Below, piece by piece: positions 49,447 through 58,363 of a DNA stretch of 64,000 bases. Position 1 is the stretch's first letter; each line of letters opens with the position of its first letter. The position numbers were made by a program, and so were the translations under genes. Where the stretch lies: NCBI GenBank assembly GCA_963837005.1, contig CAWIMC010000022.1:62001-126000 (forward strand), given 5' to 3'. Under the pieces are notes generated by a model, which saw only the letters and a list, made by a program, of their open reading frames with translations, had not been told where the DNA came from and searched no databases. The DNA comes from CALDTK01 sp963837005 (GTDB lineage: Bacteria > Bacteroidota > Bacteroidia > Chitinophagales > Saprospiraceae).

Positions 49447-51207
49447 TTAGTACCCTGGGTTCTGCGATAGCGCACCGCCTGAAAGGTCAATCTGAGTCTG
49501 CGGAATCGGGTAGTACTCATCCTTGCCGGCGACAAACACAGCGCTTTCTAGAGGACCCGGCAAGAGACTAGACTCGAAGCTGATGTACGAGTTGAGTACC
49601 TCTGCTGCCACACCCCAACGGACAAGGTCAAAGGCACGCTGTCCTTCACCAGAGAGTTCGAGCTTACGCTCGAAACGAAGTCCCTGGCGTAGCTGCTCGC
49701 GACTCAGGCCACTGCCGTACTCGCTGATCTTGTAGTTGGCGGCATTGCTACCGTCGGCGTTCGTGACGAATCCGGCCGGGTTCGCCGCACGACGACGGAC
49801 CTGGTTGATGAGCTCGCGAGCGCGCTCTAGGTTGCCCGCGGGGTTCTCGATGTGACACTCTGCAGCCATCAATAGGACGTCGGCAAAACGGATGATATTG
49901 ACATTTATAGCCGTATAACCACTGGTCCAGCTTGAGCCATCTGTGAACGTACCCACTTGGCTCTTGCGGAAGATGGTCTTCTTTGGCGCAAATGGTCCGC
50001 CGTTGCTACGATCGCGTATCCAAGAATTGCCTGGGTGATCGCCGTGGTCGAGATACGGAATTCCGCGACGACCGACGGAGTGATCGAGGCGAGGATCAAC
50101 AGGACGCGTATCCTCCGTAAAGTCATCTCCAGCCTCAATGCCGAAGTCGGTGAGGATGCGATTAGCTGGTGCGCGATAGGCGTTGTTTTCGAACAACGGG
50201 AGACCGTCTTCGCTCACCCTAAAGCTGAAGACCAGGTCGAAACTCGGCTGCGCAAAACCGCAGCAGCCCGTCGGGCCACCACCGTTGGGGTAGTTGAGTA
50301 CGAGTTCAGGGTTGGCATTGTTGATGCTACCAGTGTTGGCGGCGGCCTGAATGGCGAAGACTGCTTCTGGGCCGTTGTCGAACTCACCGTTGAAAGCATC
50401 GCCGTAGTTTTCGAGGAGACCGAACTTGACTCCAACGGAGTTAGTACCGTCTGCGATTACGGCTTCGAAGTTGGCCTGTGCCTCTGCGTACTTGCCTTCG
50501 TAGAGTTGAACCTTTGCGAGGTATGCTCTCGCGGCCCACTTGTTAGCCTTTCCGACGACATCCTGCGTCTCGGGGAGAAGGTCTACCGCTCGAGCAAAGT
50601 CTGCCTCGATCTTGTCTAGGATTGGACCGTTCGTGACGGACGCCGTTTCTTCGAAAGTGGTTTCCTCCGTGATGTAGGGGACGCGGTTGTAGATCTTGGC
50701 GAGTTCGAAGTAGAAGTGCGAGCGTAGGAAGAGGGCCTGGCCTCTGGCGCTGTTGGCGAACAGTTCGTTGTCAGCGACGCCTGGATTGCCGTTAGCAACA
50801 GCATCTTCGATGGTCCGCAGAGCTAGGTTGGCCCGAGCGACACCGTCCAAGGATTCTCGCCACTTCTCAGCAACGACGTTGTTGGTTGGGGTAACTTCAT
50901 ATCGCTGCACTGGGTTAGCTCCCGGCTGGTCACCAGGAGTGGATCCCTTAAGAGCCTCTCCCCCGCGGACCGTGCCGTGTAGCCAGTTGGTCGCGCCACT
51001 GTAGAAGCCGCCGCTTCCGCTTAGTTGGCTGTAAGTACCGACCAAGAGTTGGTTAATACCGGCTTGCGTGCCGAGAAGATCGGAGGTAAGCACACCCTTT
51101 GGCTCGATCTCGAGAAACTCGTCCGAGCAACCCGCGGAGTAGAAAACTGCGCCCGCCAAACCCGCCGAGATGGCGAGTGAGGAGAGCATACTTTGTGAAA
51201 ATCTCAT
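49447..51207 (-). CDS. SusD/RagB-type surface lipoprotein (locus 2)
   Basis: The 586-residue protein has a lipoprotein signal (SLAISAGLAGAVFYSAGCSDEFLE, lipobox SAGC). SusD hallmarks are ARGQALFLRSHFYFELAKIYNRVPYI, DVLLMAAECHIENP and the C-terminal RKLELSGEGQRAFDLVRWGVA ... YPIPQTQIDLSGGALSQNPGY. It forms a complex with the SusC gene 19 bp upstream on the same strand. It is longer than its counterpart in locus 1 and not a close paralogue, so the two loci serve different substrates. Confidence 0.92.
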   Translation of the reverse strand: MRFSQSMLSSLAISAGLAGAVFYSAGCSDEFLEIEPKGVLTSDLLGTQAGINQLLVGTYSQLSGSGGFYSGATNWLHGTVRGGEALKGSTPGDQPGANPVQRYEVTPTNNVVAEKWRESLDGVARANLALRTIEDAVANGNPGVADNELFANSARGQALFLRSHFYFELAKIYNRVPYITEETTFEETASVTNGPILDKIEADFARAVDLLPETQDVVGKANKWAARAYLAKVQLYEGKYAEAQANFEAVIADGTNSVGVKFGLLENYGDAFNGEFDNGPEAVFAIQAAANTGSINNANPELVLNYPNGGGPTGCCGFAQPSFDLVFSFRVSEDGLPLFENNAYRAPANRILTDFGIEAGDDFTEDTRPVDPRLDHSVGRRGIPYLDHGDHPGNSWIRDRSNGGPFAPKKTIFRKSQVGTFTDGSSWTSGYTAINVNIIRFADVLLMAAECHIENPAGNLERARELINQVRRRAANPAGFVTNADGSNAANYKISEYGSGLSREQLRQGLRFERKLELSGEGQRAFDLVRWGVAAEVLNSYISFESSLLPGPLESAVFVAGKDEYYPIPQTQIDLSGGALSQNPGY

Positions 51208-51226
51208 GTTAGTTGTAATTCGGGGG

Positions 51227-54200
51227 TTAGAAAGTAAGTCCTACCCCTAAGTTGAAGGAGCGGGTGACGGGAAAGTTGCCCAAGTCGATACCGAAGTTCG
51301 TGTCGGCGGCACCACCTACTTGAGGGTCCAACCCGTCGTACCCGGTGATGGTAAAGAGGTTGTTCGCGCTCACGGACACCCGGGCTCGGGAGAAGGTGCC
51401 CCCGAAAGCAGTTCGCGGGAGGTTATAGCCGATCGAAAGCAGGCGCATCCGCAAGTAGGAGCCGTCCTCTACGTAGAAGGAGTTGATTTCGTCGGTGCTC
51501 GAGAAACCGGCGTAATTCTCGAAAATCGGTTGCGTCGTGCTCATGTTCTGAGGTGTCCACGAATCGAGTACGCGAGTACTCAAGGCCGCACCGGGAAACA
51601 CTGCGTAGAAGTCGGTGTAGTACTTCGAGAAGTTGAAGATGTCGTTACCGATCGACGAATAGAGGAAGGTCTCGATATCGAATCCCTTGTACGCGACGCG
51701 AAGGTTAAGGCCACCCGTAAAGGTGGGGATTGGACTTCCGATGACGGTACGGTCAGCCTCGTCGATTACTCCGTCGGGGATACCGGTGAGGTTTCCGTTT
51801 TCGTCGACGCTATTGTTGTCCGTAAAGCGGAGTCGGCCTGGGGCGGCACCCTCCTGAAAGACCTTAGCTCCGCCCGCTCCTTCGGGGGCATTGAGATTAG
51901 CGGCATCGATCTCGGCCTGCGATTGCCAGAGGCCATTCGTTTGGTATCCGAAGAAGCTCGAGATTGGGCTCCCGACCTGATTACGTGCGACGTTGCCTGC
52001 GCGCGTATTTCCCGCCTCAAAGAACTCGATGTTTTCCGCTAGGCGATCTACCTTGTTCTTCAAGAAGGAACCTGTAAAAGTCGCTTCGAAACTAAGATCG
52101 GTAGTGATGTTGTCACGGTAGGTGATCTGCAGGTCGATACCACGGTTATCGATACTGCCTACGTTAACGAACGGGCGTTGCGCCTCACCGTAGTTGTCGG
52201 ACAGTTGAGCCCGTACGAGGACATCATCGTTGGTCCGCTGCCACAGGTCGATGAAGATATCGAGCTTCGAGTCGAAGAACGTAGCGTCGAAGCCAACGTT
52301 GACCGACGTGGCCTGCTCCCACTTCGCATCGGGATTACCAATTTGGTTTTGGGCCACACCGGGAGCGGCCACACTGTTTGAACCCGTGATTGGGTAGTAC
52401 GTGGTACCGACGTTACCGCCGAAGAGGTTGAAGCGGTTCTGAGGGCCAACAGCGTCGGCGTTGCCCATTACCCCGTACCCTGCGCGAATCTTGAGATCGG
52501 AGAGGACATTACTGGGCTGAAGGAAACTCTCTCCCGTCACGCGCCACGCACCTGAGATGGCAGGGAAGAAGCCACGACGAAGGTCTGCCGCGAATCCTGC
52601 ACTTTGGTCTTGTCGGATGACACCCGTCAGGTAGTATTTACTGGCGTAGTTGTAGTTGACCTGACTCAGGATCGAAGCGTACGCGTTTGGCGTGTTAAAG
52701 CTCGAGTTGACGACAGGATTTTGGACCTGATTGAGGTTTACGAACGCTGGATCCGTAGAGAACGGGTTGATACCCCGAGAGTCGGTGTTGTACCCGTTGT
52801 TGAGCGAGAGCGCTTCGTAGCCGACGAGGCCGCTGATGCTGTGGTCCCCGCCAAGCTTGTAGTCGAAGTTGAGCGTGTTGGTCCACACCCAGTTGTAGGA
52901 GTCGCCACTAAACTCGCCGTAGCTGTTGTTCTGGTTGTTCTCAGCGTTCTCGTAGGTTCTGCGCCCGAAGAAGCGACCTGCGTAGTTGCCGTAGCGCCCC
53001 CCGAGGAGTGAGCGAACGAAAAGCCCTTTGACGATATCAACCTTGGCGTAGACGCTACCGAAGACGTTGAGGCCACGGTTGGTGTTGTCGATTTGGGCCT
53101 CCCGATTTGCTACTGGATTGGACGGGTTACCGAAACCGGTGGCGCGTGTTCCTGCGTAACCGCCGAACTCATTGCGGACCGGGATCGCCGGTGCGATCCG
53201 GAAGGCGAGGAGGACGTCGTTCTCGATGCCGGCCACATCCTGCCCACCGTTTCCACCGATGAGCCCGAGGGTCGACCCGTACGTCGCCTGGATATTCTCT
53301 CCGACGCGGACGCGGCTACCTAGGTTAAACTCAGAGTTAGCGCGAAAACCGTAGCGCTGGGAAGAGGAGTTGAGCAGTGTACCCTTCTCGTCCTGGGCGG
53401 AGAGCCCGAAATAAAAGCGGCCGGCGTCGTTGCCGCCGGAGAAGCCGAGCGTGTGCCGGTTGAAGATCGCGACATCGGTAATTTCGTCGTACCAGTCGGT
53501 TCCCTCGCGGTTAGAGCGGATGAGTAGCGACGGCGATGAAGAGCTCTCGCTGTAATTGGCGCGCTCCTCCTCGATGTTCACCTCTGAAGCAGGTACCCCA
53601 CGGCGGTCGCCCGCGACTAGGAAGTCTGGCACTGTAAACTGGGTAACGCCCTGGCCATACTGCGGGTGTGAATACAGCGTATCTGGGTTTTGGCCCAGGT
53701 TGATGCGGCCATTCCGGAGTGCGATAAGCGTGTAGTCGGCTTGCTGCTGTGGCGTGAGGATAGGCTGGCCCGTACCCGGCGTCGTCACTCCGAGCAGTCC
53801 ATCGTAGCTGATCCGAACGCCTTCTCCGCGCTTGCCCTTCTTGGTCGTGTAGACGATCACACCACTCGAGGCACGCGATCCGTAGATCGAGGCCGAGGCG
53901 GCATCCTTGAGGATGGTCGTCGTGGCGATATCGTCGGGGACGAGGAAGGACACATCCTGTGTAGGGACGCCGTCGACCACGTACAGCGGCTGGTTGGCGT
54001 TAAAGGACCCAAATCCCCGGATACGAACCTTGGACTGCGTTCCTGGCTGGCCGTTCGTGATGACGGTCACACCGGCGGCACGCCCTTGGAGTTGTTGCTC
54101 GATGTTACTCGACGGGATAGCCTGGAGCTTGTCGGCCTCGATGGTCGAGATGGCACCGGTGGCGTCACGCTTCGAGCCGACCGAGTAGCCTGTCACGACG

Positions 54201-54502
54201 ATCTCGTCGAGGGCAACTCCCTCAGCGAGGGTGAGGTCGTAGGTACTAGCGCCCGTGAGTGGGATCTTCCGTCCGTCGTAGCCGATGTAGGATACCTGAA
54301 GCTCAGTGCTCCCATCGGGAACGGTAAGCTCGTAGCGGCCGTCGAGATCTGTGATCGTACCGATACTCGTGCCGGCCACCTGGACGGTAGCACCGATCAC
54401 CGGTATCCCAGCGTCGTCGGTGATCGTTCCGCTTACCGTTTGTTGGGCAAAGCCAACGACCGAAAAGCAGAGGGTTAAGAGGAATAGTAAGGTTAGTCTC
54501 AT
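51227..54502 (-). CDS. SusC/RagA-type TonB-linked outer-membrane protein (locus 2)
   Basis: The 1091-residue protein has a signal peptide (LLFLLTLCFSVVGFAQQ). The carboxypeptidase-like domain has TDDAGIPVIGATVQVAGT. The plug carries TTTILKDAASASIYGSRASSGVIVYTTKKG. The long barrel ends RSFNLGVGLTF with a final Phe. The ATG at 54502 is preferred over a TTG two codons upstream. A promoter with TAnnTTTG-like and TTGG elements lies just upstream. The gene is divergent from the second CRTAC1-family gene, with 220 bp between, so the two may be co-regulated. Confidence 0.92.
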   Translation of the reverse strand: MRLTLLFLLTLCFSVVGFAQQTVSGTITDDAGIPVIGATVQVAGTSIGTITDLDGRYELTVPDGSTELQVSYIGYDGRKIPLTGASTYDLTLAEGVALDEIVVTGYSVGSKRDATGAISTIEADKLQAIPSSNIEQQLQGRAAGVTVITNGQPGTQSKVRIRGFGSFNANQPLYVVDGVPTQDVSFLVPDDIATTTILKDAASASIYGSRASSGVIVYTTKKGKRGEGVRISYDGLLGVTTPGTGQPILTPQQQADYTLIALRNGRINLGQNPDTLYSHPQYGQGVTQFTVPDFLVAGDRRGVPASEVNIEEERANYSESSSSPSLLIRSNREGTDWYDEITDVAIFNRHTLGFSGGNDAGRFYFGLSAQDEKGTLLNSSSQRYGFRANSEFNLGSRVRVGENIQATYGSTLGLIGGNGGQDVAGIENDVLLAFRIAPAIPVRNEFGGYAGTRATGFGNPSNPVANREAQIDNTNRGLNVFGSVYAKVDIVKGLFVRSLLGGRYGNYAGRFFGRRTYENAENNQNNSYGEFSGDSYNWVWTNTLNFDYKLGGDHSISGLVGYEALSLNNGYNTDSRGINPFSTDPAFVNLNQVQNPVVNSSFNTPNAYASILSQVNYNYASKYYLTGVIRQDQSAGFAADLRRGFFPAISGAWRVTGESFLQPSNVLSDLKIRAGYGVMGNADAVGPQNRFNLFGGNVGTTYYPITGSNSVAAPGVAQNQIGNPDAKWEQATSVNVGFDATFFDSKLDIFIDLWQRTNDDVLVRAQLSDNYGEAQRPFVNVGSIDNRGIDLQITYRDNITTDLSFEATFTGSFLKNKVDRLAENIEFFEAGNTRAGNVARNQVGSPISSFFGYQTNGLWQSQAEIDAANLNAPEGAGGAKVFQEGAAPGRLRFTDNNSVDENGNLTGIPDGVIDEADRTVIGSPIPTFTGGLNLRVAYKGFDIETFLYSSIGNDIFNFSKYYTDFYAVFPGAALSTRVLDSWTPQNMSTTQPIFENYAGFSSTDEINSFYVEDGSYLRMRLLSIGYNLPRTAFGGTFSRARVSVSANNLFTITGYDGLDPQVGGAADTNFGIDLGNFPVTRSFNLGVGLTF

Positions 54503-54527
54503 CGTCAAGTCGTTTTGTTAATAGCGA

Positions 54528-54557
54528 CGAAGCTACTTCACCGATGCGGTAGACCAA
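54528..54557 (-). promoter_or_regulatory. Bacteroidota-type promoter of the second susC
   Basis: On the minus strand TAGCTTCG (54535-54528) resembles the -7 element TAnnTTTG, with TTGG (54557-54554) 18 nt upstream as the -33 element. The start codon follows after 25 bp. The match is 7 of 8 for the -7 box. Confidence 0.4.
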
Positions 54558-54722
54558 CCCTTTTTTTGGCAATTGGTGAACAAATTTCTGTTTCGGCCTA
54601 TGCCCCGCCCCTGTCGCCAAACCTTGTTCTTAACGCCAGGCCCCGCCCAGGAGGCCGTCAAATTTCGCGCATTGACACCGAACAAGCAGCCCAAACCCAT
54701 CTCACGTCTACCTTTCGGCGGT

Positions 54723-57700
54723 ATGACGATACGAAAGGTCGCGACCTCCCTCGCCCCCCTCTGTGCAGCGCTCGCCCTCTCGAACTGTGGCACCGGCGCG
54801 GACCGCGAACCAAGCTACCTCTTCGAATCTCTACCCGCCGAGCGTACCGGCATTCACTTCGCCAACCGCGTCATAGAAAACGACACGTTCAATATTCTGG
54901 CCCTCGAGTACGTCTACAACGGCGGCGGGGTCGCGGTGGGCAATTTCAACGGGGACTCGTTGCCCGACCTCTACTTCACCGGCAACACCACCGCCAATGC
55001 CCTCTACCTCAACCGCGGCGACTTCCGCTTCGAGGACGTCACCGAGGTGGCGGGGGTCGGCGGGGCCGAGCGCTGGAGCTCGGGGGTAGCCGTGGCCGAC
55101 GTCAACGCCGACGGACTCGACGATATTTACGTGTGTGCCACGGTGCTGCAGCCAAACCGGCGGCGCGCCAACCTCCTTTATATTAACGAGGGACCCGACG
55201 ACGGGGGCGTACCCCGTTTTCGCGAAAGCGCACGAGCCTACGGCCTCGCCGACACCTCACACACCACCAGTGCCGCATGGCTCGACTACGACCGAGACGG
55301 CGACCTGGACCTCTACGTGCTCGTCAACCACATGGACGACAAGCGCTACCCCAACCGTTTTGGCGCACGCACGCTCGACGGCACCAGTACGCGCAACGAC
55401 AAACTCTACCGCAACGATGGCATCGGGGCAAACGGGCACATGACCTTCTCGGATGTCTCGCGGGAGGCGGGCATCAACGAGGATGGCTTCGGCCTCGGGG
55501 TGGCGGTGTGTGACCTCAACGAGGACGGCTGGCCCGACCTCTACGTCGCCAACGACTACCTCTCTACCGACCTGGCGTGGATCAACCAGCGCGACGGAAC
55601 CTTCATCAACGAGATCGACGCTATGGCCGGGCACACGAGCTACTCCGCCATGGGGGTGGACGTGGCCGACCTCAACAACGACGCGCGCGCGGATGTCGTG
55701 ACGCTCGACATGCTGCCGGGCAGCAACCAGCGCCGCAAGACGATGATGCCGAGCGCGAGCTTTAGCCAGCGTCGCAACAACGACGAGTACGGCTACCAGT
55801 ACCAATACATGCGCAACTCGCTGCAGCTCAACCGCGGCCCGCAGGCACCGGGCGACTCGCTGCCGGTCTTCAGCGAGGTCGGGCTCTACGCCGGGATCGG
55901 GGCCACGGACTGGAGCTGGAGCGTGCTCGCCGCGGACGTCGACCTCGACGCCGACCGCGACCTCCTCATCACCAATGGCTTCCCGCGCGACATCACCGAC
56001 CTGGACTTCATGGACTACTCCAGTCAGCTCGGCAACTACGTGACCAAGGCAGAGCTGCTCGAGAAGATTCCATCGGTCAAGGTCAGCAACTACGGGTACG
56101 CCAACGACGGCGGGGCCGTGCCGCAGTTCGCGGACGAGACGAAGGCCTGGGGGCTCGACTTGCCGAGCTTTTCGAGTGGCGCAGTGACGGTAGATTTGGA
56201 TCTCGACGGCGACTTGGATTACGTCGTGAGCCGTATCAACGACTCGGCGCTGGTGTACCGCAATCGTGCGCTCGATGTCGGGCGGGCGGATTCGAGCAAG
56301 TTCCTCACGATTGCCCTGCGCGGCGGCCTGCGCAACACGCATGCCCTAGGGGCAACAGTTACGGTGGTAGCGGGCGGCAAGCGACAAGTAGCGTACCAAT
56401 CGCCATTTCGAGGCTACCTATCGACTGTTTCGACGGATTTGCATTTTGGGCTCGGGTCGGCGGCCGTCGTCGATTCGGTCATGGTGCGCTGGCCGACGGG
56501 CGGGTATACGGTTTTGACGCAAGTCGCCTCCGACCAGCGGCTCAGCATCGGGGAGGACTCCGCCACGCTGCTGGCGCACGGCCCGCGGTACGACGGTGGC
56601 ACGACCCCGGTGCCGCTGCTTACCGAGGTCACCACCCGGCTCGGCCTCTCGGGCGTCCGCCACGAGGAGGATATCTTCGTCGACTTCGACTTCCAGCGCC
56701 TGTTGCCGCACCAGTTGTCGCAGTACGGTCCGGCGATGGCGGTTGGGGACGTGAACGGGGACGGCCTCGACGATCTCTTTATCGGCGGCGCCCTGCGGCG
56801 ACCGGATCGCTTCTTTTTGCAGACGAGGGCGGGTGGTTTCGCTTCCGCCAAAACCCTCGGCGACGTGGACCCGGAGGCGAGTTGGGGCGCGCTCTCAGAA
56901 ACGACAGGGGCGCTCTTCTTCGATGCGGACGGCGACGGCGACGAGGACCTGTATGTAGCGCACGGCAGCACGGAGGCTCCCCCGGGGCATGCAAGCTACC
57001 GCGATCACTTCTACCGAAACACCCCGCGAGGCTTGGTCCTCGATACAACGGCGCTCCCGGTGCTCACGAGTTCGAGCAGTTGCGTACGAGCAGCAGATAT
57101 CGATGGCGACGGGGACCTCGACCTTTTCGTGGGTGCGCGGGCCGTGCCGTTTCAGTTTCCAAAACCCGACCGGAGTACACTGTTGCTCAACGACGGACGG
57201 GGCACGTTCACCGCGAGCACGGCTCCCTGGCTGCGTGAGATCGGCATGGTGGCCGACGCCCTGCTGGTCGACGTAAGCGGAGACGGAGCCCCCGATCTGG
57301 TCATCGCGGAGGATTTCGGTATGCTGCGCATCCTGATCAACGATGGGCGTGGTTTTGACGAAAGTCGCTGGCAACAGCAGCCGGGCGGCATCACCGAGAA
57401 GCGTGGCTGCTGGACGAGCCTACTGGCGCTCGATGCCGACAACGATGGCGACCTCGACCTCGTGGCGGGCAACCTCGGCAAGAATCACCTCTTTCACCAC
57501 GGCGGCACGGATGCCATCAAGATTTTCGCGGGCGACTTTGATGGGAATGGCGGGATCGATGTCTTCCCGGCGGCGCGTTTTGCGGGGAGCGACGGACAGC
57601 TAGGGCTGTATCCCTACTTCCAGCGCCAGGAGATGGAAAAGCAATTGCCGAAGCTTAAGAAGTTGTTCCCGGCGCACCGGGATCTAGGCGAGGTAGGGGC

Positions 57701-58256
57701 CGAAGACTTTATCGCGAAGCTCGGCGGCGCAGACAGCCTCAGCGTGACAGCCGACTTCCTGTCGAGCGTGGTGCTGCTCAACGACGGAACCGGAGTCTTC
57801 GAGGTGAGCGTATTGCCGCGGGAGGCCCAACTCGCACCGCTCTACGGCATGCGGGCTGTAGACGTGAATGGCGACGAGCACCTCGACCTACTGTTGACCG
57901 GCAACGACTACGGCACCGAAAACCGCATGGGTCGCTACGATGCATTGCACGGCCTGGTCTTGCTCGGCGACGGGCGAGGTGGCTACCAGCCGGTGGACTA
58001 TGCCCAGGGCGGCCTGTCCGTACCGGGTGATGCGAAGTCGATGGTCGAGGTGCTACTGGCCAACGGGCAGCTGGTGTACGTGTCGGGCACGAATAGCGGA
58101 CCGGTGCGGGCTTTCGCCAAAACCCAGGACGACGACGTGAAGTACAAACGCGTCGGCGGCATCGGAACCCAGTGGACAATAGCCGGCGCCGCGGTGCCTA
58201 CGCCCTTCGGGATGGGGTTTGGGAGTAGCGGGGGGCGCTATGTCCCGAGGGGCTAG
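54723..58256 (+). CDS. CRTAC1-family FG-GAP/ASPIC-UnbV lipoprotein (locus 2)
   Basis: The 1177-residue protein has a lipoprotein signal (MTIRKVATSLAPLCAALALSNCG, lipobox LSNC). It has the same architecture as the locus 1 copy: FG-GAP blades (GDSLPDLYFTGN, ADVNADGLDDIYVC), an ASPIC-UnbV segment (LGATVTVVAGGKRQ ... DLHFGLGSAAVVDSV), then a second propeller (GDVNGDGLDDLFIGG, GDFDGNGGIDVFP). Both copies open with the same block FANR/FVNR...TFNILALEYVYNGGGVAVGNF, so they are paralogues. It is more GC-rich than the first copy. An exact 15-bp word encodes AFAKT near the C-terminus. The start at 54723 is chosen over an open lead from 54573 because the signal peptide begins there. Confidence 0.88.
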   Translation: MTIRKVATSLAPLCAALALSNCGTGADREPSYLFESLPAERTGIHFANRVIENDTFNILALEYVYNGGGVAVGNFNGDSLPDLYFTGNTTANALYLNRGDFRFEDVTEVAGVGGAERWSSGVAVADVNADGLDDIYVCATVLQPNRRRANLLYINEGPDDGGVPRFRESARAYGLADTSHTTSAAWLDYDRDGDLDLYVLVNHMDDKRYPNRFGARTLDGTSTRNDKLYRNDGIGANGHMTFSDVSREAGINEDGFGLGVAVCDLNEDGWPDLYVANDYLSTDLAWINQRDGTFINEIDAMAGHTSYSAMGVDVADLNNDARADVVTLDMLPGSNQRRKTMMPSASFSQRRNNDEYGYQYQYMRNSLQLNRGPQAPGDSLPVFSEVGLYAGIGATDWSWSVLAADVDLDADRDLLITNGFPRDITDLDFMDYSSQLGNYVTKAELLEKIPSVKVSNYGYANDGGAVPQFADETKAWGLDLPSFSSGAVTVDLDLDGDLDYVVSRINDSALVYRNRALDVGRADSSKFLTIALRGGLRNTHALGATVTVVAGGKRQVAYQSPFRGYLSTVSTDLHFGLGSAAVVDSVMVRWPTGGYTVLTQVASDQRLSIGEDSATLLAHGPRYDGGTTPVPLLTEVTTRLGLSGVRHEEDIFVDFDFQRLLPHQLSQYGPAMAVGDVNGDGLDDLFIGGALRRPDRFFLQTRAGGFASAKTLGDVDPEASWGALSETTGALFFDADGDGDEDLYVAHGSTEAPPGHASYRDHFYRNTPRGLVLDTTALPVLTSSSSCVRAADIDGDGDLDLFVGARAVPFQFPKPDRSTLLLNDGRGTFTASTAPWLREIGMVADALLVDVSGDGAPDLVIAEDFGMLRILINDGRGFDESRWQQQPGGITEKRGCWTSLLALDADNDGDLDLVAGNLGKNHLFHHGGTDAIKIFAGDFDGNGGIDVFPAARFAGSDGQLGLYPYFQRQEMEKQLPKLKKLFPAHRDLGEVGAEDFIAKLGGADSLSVTADFLSSVVLLNDGTGVFEVSVLPREAQLAPLYGMRAVDVNGDEHLDLLLTGNDYGTENRMGRYDALHGLVLLGDGRGGYQPVDYAQGGLSVPGDAKSMVEVLLANGQLVYVSGTNSGPVRAFAKTQDDDVKYKRVGGIGTQWTIAGAAVPTPFGMGFGSSGGRYVPRG
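58109..58123 (-). repeat. 15-bp word, exact copy, inside the second CRTAC1-family gene
   Basis: GGCTTTCGCCAAAAC on the plus strand, encoding AFAKT close to the C-terminus. Confidence 0.9.
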
Positions 58257-58363
58257 GGGGGAGTTCGTTGGACCTGGCGAAGCGAAGCGAAGACGGTTCA
58301 ACGGACCCCGCCTAGCCCGCCCATCGCCTTAGCTCATCCCCACTCCCTTGACGGCCCCACGCC

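Noticed and set aside
55257..56342. A 361-residue minus-strand frame inside the second CRTAC1-family gene
   Set aside because: Val/Arg/His-rich composition opposite FG-GAP calcium loops; a codon-bias shadow.
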